Positions 6,668-8,618 of a DNA stretch of 8,618 nucleotides are shown here, piece after piece. Both the position numbers and the translations under genes were made by a program. The stretch's first letter is position 1; each line of letters starts with the position of its first letter. The stretch comes from Actinomycetota bacterium. GTDB taxonomy: Bacteria > Actinomycetota > Acidimicrobiia > Spongiisociales > ZC4RG35. The DNA is taken from positions 1 through 8,618 of the forward strand of contig QGUS01000055.1 in NCBI GenBank assembly GCA_003242515.1. The letters run 5' to 3'. The notes under the pieces were generated by a model. That model ran no database searches. It saw only the letters and a list, made by a program, of their open reading frames with translations, and was not told the origin of the DNA.

Positions 6668-7648
6668 TCAGTCGAGCCCGACGGCGTCCCGGACCAGCTC
6701 CATGGTCCCGGCAGCCATCTCCCGGGCCTTCTCCGCGGAGGCCTCCATGACCTGTGCCACCTCGGCGTCGGTGAGCGACGCGTACCGCTCCTGGATCGGC
6801 TGGACGCCGGCGATCACCGCCTCGGCGACGGCGGCCTTGAACCTGCCGTAGCCGGAACTCCGGTACTCCTCGACCAGCTCGTCGATGGAGCGGCCGTCGA
6901 AGGCGGAGAAGATCTCGAGCAGGTTGGAGATGCCGGGCTTGTTCTCCGGGTCGTAGGAGACCTCGGAGCCCGTGTCCGTGACGGCCGACTTGATCTTCGC
7001 GGCGATCTCGTCCGGCGTGTCGGTGAGGTTGACCCGGGACTTGGGGCTCGGGTCCGACTTGGACATCTTCGAGGTGGGGTCGGTGAGCGACATGATCCGC
7101 GCCCCGACCTCCGGGATGATCGCCTCGGGCACCGGGAACAGCTCGCCGAAACGGTGGTTGAACCGCTCCGCCAGGTCACGGGTGAGCTCGAGGTGCTGGG
7201 TCTGGTCCTCGCCCACGGGGACGGCGTGGACCCGGTGGATGAGGATGTCGGCCGCCATCAGCACCGGGTAGGCGAACAGGCCGAAGTACTGGCCGGACTT
7301 GTCGGACTTCTCCTTGTACTGGGTCATCCGCTCCAGCTGGCCCATGCTCGCCAGGCACCCGAGGACCCACGACAGCTCGGCGTGCTGCGGGACGTCGCTC
7401 TGGTAGTAGAGCAGCGACCGCTTCGGGTCGATCCCCATCGCCAGGAGCATCCGGGCCATGTGGGCCTTCCCCTTCCGCAGTTCCTCCGGGTCGTAGGGGA
7501 CGGTCATGGCGTGGAGGTCGACCACGCAGTAGATCGTCTCGTAGGAGTCCTGGAGCGCCACGTAGTTGCGCCCGGCACCGATGTAGTTGCCGATGTGGAC
7601 GTTCCCGGTGGGCTGGATCCCCGAGAACACCCTCTTCCTCTCAGTCAT
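6668..7648 (-). CDS. trpS: Tryptophanyl-tRNA synthetase
   Basis: TrpS charges tRNA-Trp with tryptophan, using ATP, as a class I synthetase in the cytosol. The 326-residue length is typical. The class I signatures are present: the HIGH-like motif in PTGNVHIGNYIGA (residues 13-25) and KMSKS (194-198) in TSKMSKSDPSP. Conserved VGEDQTQHLELTRDLAERFN (145-164) of the active-site region is also seen. The ATG at 7648 gives the family-standard N-terminus MTERKRVFSGIQPTGN and has AGAGGG four bases upstream. The longer frame to 7702 would translate through the terminator hairpin and is rejected. A leader with a Trp-Trp reading frame and alternative hairpins precedes the gene, which suggests attenuation by charged tRNA-Trp. 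The stop abuts that of the convergent CPBP gene. Confidence 0.97.
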   Translation of the reverse strand: MTERKRVFSGIQPTGNVHIGNYIGAGRNYVALQDSYETIYCVVDLHAMTVPYDPEELRKGKAHMARMLLAMGIDPKRSLLYYQSDVPQHAELSWVLGCLASMGQLERMTQYKEKSDKSGQYFGLFAYPVLMAADILIHRVHAVPVGEDQTQHLELTRDLAERFNHRFGELFPVPEAIIPEVGARIMSLTDPTSKMSKSDPSPKSRVNLTDTPDEIAAKIKSAVTDTGSEVSYDPENKPGISNLLEIFSAFDGRSIDELVEEYRSSGYGRFKAAVAEAVIAGVQPIQERYASLTDAEVAQVMEASAEKAREMAAGTMELVRDAVGLD

Positions 7649-7652
7649 CTCA

Positions 7653-7658
7653 CCCTCT
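7653..7658 (-). promoter_or_regulatory. Shine-Dalgarno site of trpS
   Basis: AGAGGG on the minus strand ends four bases before the ATG at 7648. It lies directly downstream of the terminator T-tract, so it is transcribed only on read-through. It supports 7648 as the start. Confidence 0.75.
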
Positions 7659-7659
7659 G

Positions 7660-7689
7660 AAAAACCGAGCCGCCGGTCGGGCCGGCGGC
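7660..7689 (-). terminator. Rho-independent terminator (attenuator segments 3:4) before trpS
   Basis: On the minus strand, GCCGCCGG (7689-7682) and CCGGCGGC (7676-7669) form a perfect 8-bp stem with a CCCGA loop. TCGG and then five T (7664-7660) follow. The stem is very GC-rich, and the T-run is offset by four bases, which weakens it slightly. It lies between the LCP gene and trpS, only 11 bases before the trpS start codon. It must therefore stop most leader transcripts unless it is disrupted. Confidence 0.75.
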
Positions 7690-7717
7690 GACACTGGGAC
7701 ACGGGACAGTGGGCCGC
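7685..7717 (-). promoter_or_regulatory. Predicted antiterminator hairpin (segments 2:3) of the trpS attenuator
   Basis: GCGGC (7717-7713) pairs with GCCGC (7689-7685), and CACTG (7711-7707) pairs with CAGTG (7696-7692). A 1x2 internal loop separates the two stems, and a 10-base loop closes the hairpin. It consumes five bases of the terminator's 5' arm, so it excludes the terminator. Its own 5' arm begins immediately after the leader-peptide stop, where a ribosome that finishes translation would block it. Confidence 0.65.
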
Positions 7718-7741
7718 TCAGCGAGGGCGCCACCACTCCCG
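7702..7741 (-). promoter_or_regulatory. Predicted 1:2 hairpin of the trpS attenuator
   Basis: Bases 7741-7737 (CGGGA) pair with 7706-7702 (TCCCG), and 7736-7733 (GTGG) pair with 7712-7709 (CCAC), leaving a TG bulge. The 5' arm contains the first of the tandem Trp codons. The 3' arm overlaps the antiterminator's 5' arm. A ribosome stalled on the Trp codons would break this hairpin and free segment 2. Confidence 0.55.
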
Positions 7742-7762
7742 GGTCCGCACGAACGATTTCAC
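7718..7762 (-). CDS. Trp-Trp leader peptide of trpS
   Basis: This short reading frame begins 11 bases after the LCP stop. From the GTG at 7762 it encodes 14 residues, MKSFVRTREWWRPR; from the in-frame GTG at 7750 it encodes 10, MRTREWWRPR. The tandem TGG codons lie at 7735-7730 and the TGA stop at 7720-7718. A Trp-Trp pair just upstream of alternative hairpins and a terminator, ahead of the tryptophanyl-tRNA synthetase gene, is the hallmark of ribosome-mediated attenuation. Such control has been described for an auxiliary trpS in Streptomyces and for trp biosynthetic operons. There is no clear Shine-Dalgarno; TAGCAT ends eight bases before the 7762 start, so translation may be leaderless. The peptide likely has no function of its own. 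The choice between the two starts is open. Confidence 0.7.
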   Translation of the reverse strand: MKSFVRTREWWRPR

Positions 7763-7770
7763 GGCCGGTG

Positions 7771-7776
7771 ATGCTA
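7771..7776 (-). promoter_or_regulatory. Candidate -10 element of the trpS leader transcript
   Basis: TAGCAT on the minus strand fits TANNNT and includes the TAG stop of the LCP gene. Eight bases separate it from the GTG at 7762, so the leader peptide could be read from a leaderless transcript. No TTGACA-like -35 is visible. Transcription could instead come from the LCP gene. Confidence 0.35.
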
Positions 7777-8618
7777 GCCAGCCGGTTGCGGATCGGCGGC
7801 CGTCGCCTCCTTGGAGGAGAGGAACCGGGCGACGATCTCGGACACGTCCTCCGTGGCCTCGAGGACCGACGCCCCGTTGTAGTTCGCGTTCCGGACCGGG
7901 ATGGTCAGCTCCTCCACCTTCCCGGCGTCGACGCCGCGCAGCGCCCAAGCCAGGCCCACCGCATCGGTGAGCCGGAGCCGGGAGTCGACCGTGACGAAGG
8001 GGGCGAGGGTCCGGGCCCGGGAGGCCAGGGCCTGCGGGCTCGAGAAGTCCCCGAGCCGCTTCATCATGTCGATGACGAACCGCCGCTGCCGCTGGTTGCG
8101 GGCGAGGTCGCTGACGCCGGGCATCGTCCGCCACTGGCCGTCGACGAGCTCCTGGGTGTGGCGGGACCGGCGGCCGGCGGGGGGCTGGGTTTCGTCGGCC
8201 ATGGTGCAGCCGGCCGGCAGGTCGAGGCCCGACCTGGTGTCGCGCACGGGCCGCTCCACGCAGATCTCGTAGCCGCCCAGGGCGTCGACCACCTTCTGGA
8301 AGCCGGCCATGTCGACCATGGCGTAGTGGTCGATCTTCTCCCCGATGAGGTGCTCCACGCCCATGGTGAGCAGGGCCGGGCCCTCCACCCCCGACGGGCA
8401 GCCGGCGAGCAGGGCGTTCACCCTCGACCTGGTGTGACGGCAGGGGTCCTCCACCAGCAGGTCGCGGGGTATGGACAGGAGCGCGGCACCGCCCTGCACG
8501 CGGATCAGCACCATGATCACGTCGGCCCGCTGGCCGGAGAACTGGCCGAAGCCCTCCAGGTCGTCGAGGTCCTCGCGGGAGTCGGAGCCGACGAGCAGGT
8601 ACATGGACACGCCGGCGG
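7774..8618 (-). CDS. LytR-CpsA-Psr (LCP) family cell-wall ligase, N-terminus cut by window edge
   Basis: LCP proteins transfer polyprenyl-linked glycopolymers such as teichoic acids, arabinogalactan or capsule onto peptidoglycan, acting outside the membrane behind an N-terminal anchor helix. Counting from the GTG at 8610, the visible LCP core shows LLVGSDSRED (Asp10, Arg12), GQRADVIMV (26-34), LLSIPRDLLV (Arg49, Asp50), RVNALLAG (63-70), HYAMVDMAGFQKVVDALGG (95-113), RRSRH (147-151), and ARNQRQRR (170-177) with the pyrophosphate-binding Arg/Gln set. The frame is open to 8618, and the usual membrane anchor preceding LLVGSDSR is absent, so the real start lies outside the window; the GTG at 8610 is not the start. 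The usual ALxYVRSRH segment reads PPAGRRSRH here, a mild divergence. There is no C-terminal LytR_C domain. The stop lies 11 bases before the trpS leader peptide. Confidence 0.92.
   Translation of the reverse strand, partial: AGVSMYLLVGSDSREDLDDLEGFGQFSGQRADVIMVLIRVQGGAALLSIPRDLLVEDPCRHTRSRVNALLAGCPSGVEGPALLTMGVEHLIGEKIDHYAMVDMAGFQKVVDALGGYEICVERPVRDTRSGLDLPAGCTMADETQPPAGRRSRHTQELVDGQWRTMPGVSDLARNQRQRRFVIDMMKRLGDFSSPQALASRARTLAPFVTVDSRLRLTDAVGLAWALRGVDAGKVEELTIPVRNANYNGASVLEATEDVSEIVARFLSSKEATAADPQPAG

Noticed and set aside
7649..7702. 18-residue N-terminal extension of TrpS
   Set aside because: It would translate through the terminator hairpin and T-tract. The ATG at 7648 has a Shine-Dalgarno site and the family-typical N-terminus.
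7649..7773. T-box riboswitch upstream of trpS
   Set aside because: No T-box antiterminator consensus precedes the terminator and the leader is too short for a stem I. GTGGTGGCGCC near 7735 is only a superficial likeness and is explained by the Trp codons.
7718..8134. 138-codon minus-strand frame ending in the Trp-Trp peptide as one gene
   Set aside because: Its upstream part is an out-of-frame shadow of the LCP gene; only the last 10-14 codons after the LCP stop make sense, as a leader peptide.

Overview
The window is GC-rich (about 70 % by eye). It is densely packed with genes, uses GTG starts, and has several genes with no Shine-Dalgarno sequence but a TANNNT -10 hexamer close to the start codon. 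With a GuaB3-type IMP dehydrogenase and an LCP cell-wall ligase, this points to an actinomycetote. A lineage near the Acidimicrobiia would fit, but that placement is only an impression. The left edge is a contig end: bases 6-71 align without gaps to an Illumina Nextera i7 adaptor, so genomic sequence starts at about base 72.

Layout. (1) 72-1214, minus: guaB3, cut at its 3' end by the adaptor. (2) 1289-3158, plus: archease and rtcB, a two-gene RNA ligation/repair unit. (3) 3155-5861, minus: an octopine-dehydrogenase-family gene overlapping a downstream gene for a cobalamin-binding, mutase-like protein; their substrate is unknown. (4) 5948-6667, plus: a CPBP-family membrane protease, divergent from the dehydrogenase across an 86-bp promoter region that contains a 7+7 bp inverted repeat. 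(5) 6668-7648, minus: trpS. (6) 7649-7773: the trpS leader. (7) 7774-8618, minus: an LCP-family ligase cut by the right edge. Both convergent junctions have no intergenic DNA: the stops overlap at 3155-3158 and abut at 6665-6670.

The most striking element is the trpS leader. Just after the LCP stop lies a 10- or 14-codon reading frame with tandem Trp codons. Its stop codon is followed by RNA segments that can form three alternative hairpins: 1:2, antiterminator 2:3 and terminator 3:4. This is the layout of a ribosome-mediated tryptophan attenuator. It predicts that trpS is expressed when charged tRNA-Trp is scarce. The second item worth attention is the translationally coupled dehydrogenase and B12-protein pair, which looks like an uncharacterised B12-dependent amino-acid pathway.

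No tRNA, rRNA, CRISPR or mobile element was seen. No gene-free stretch exceeds 125 bp.
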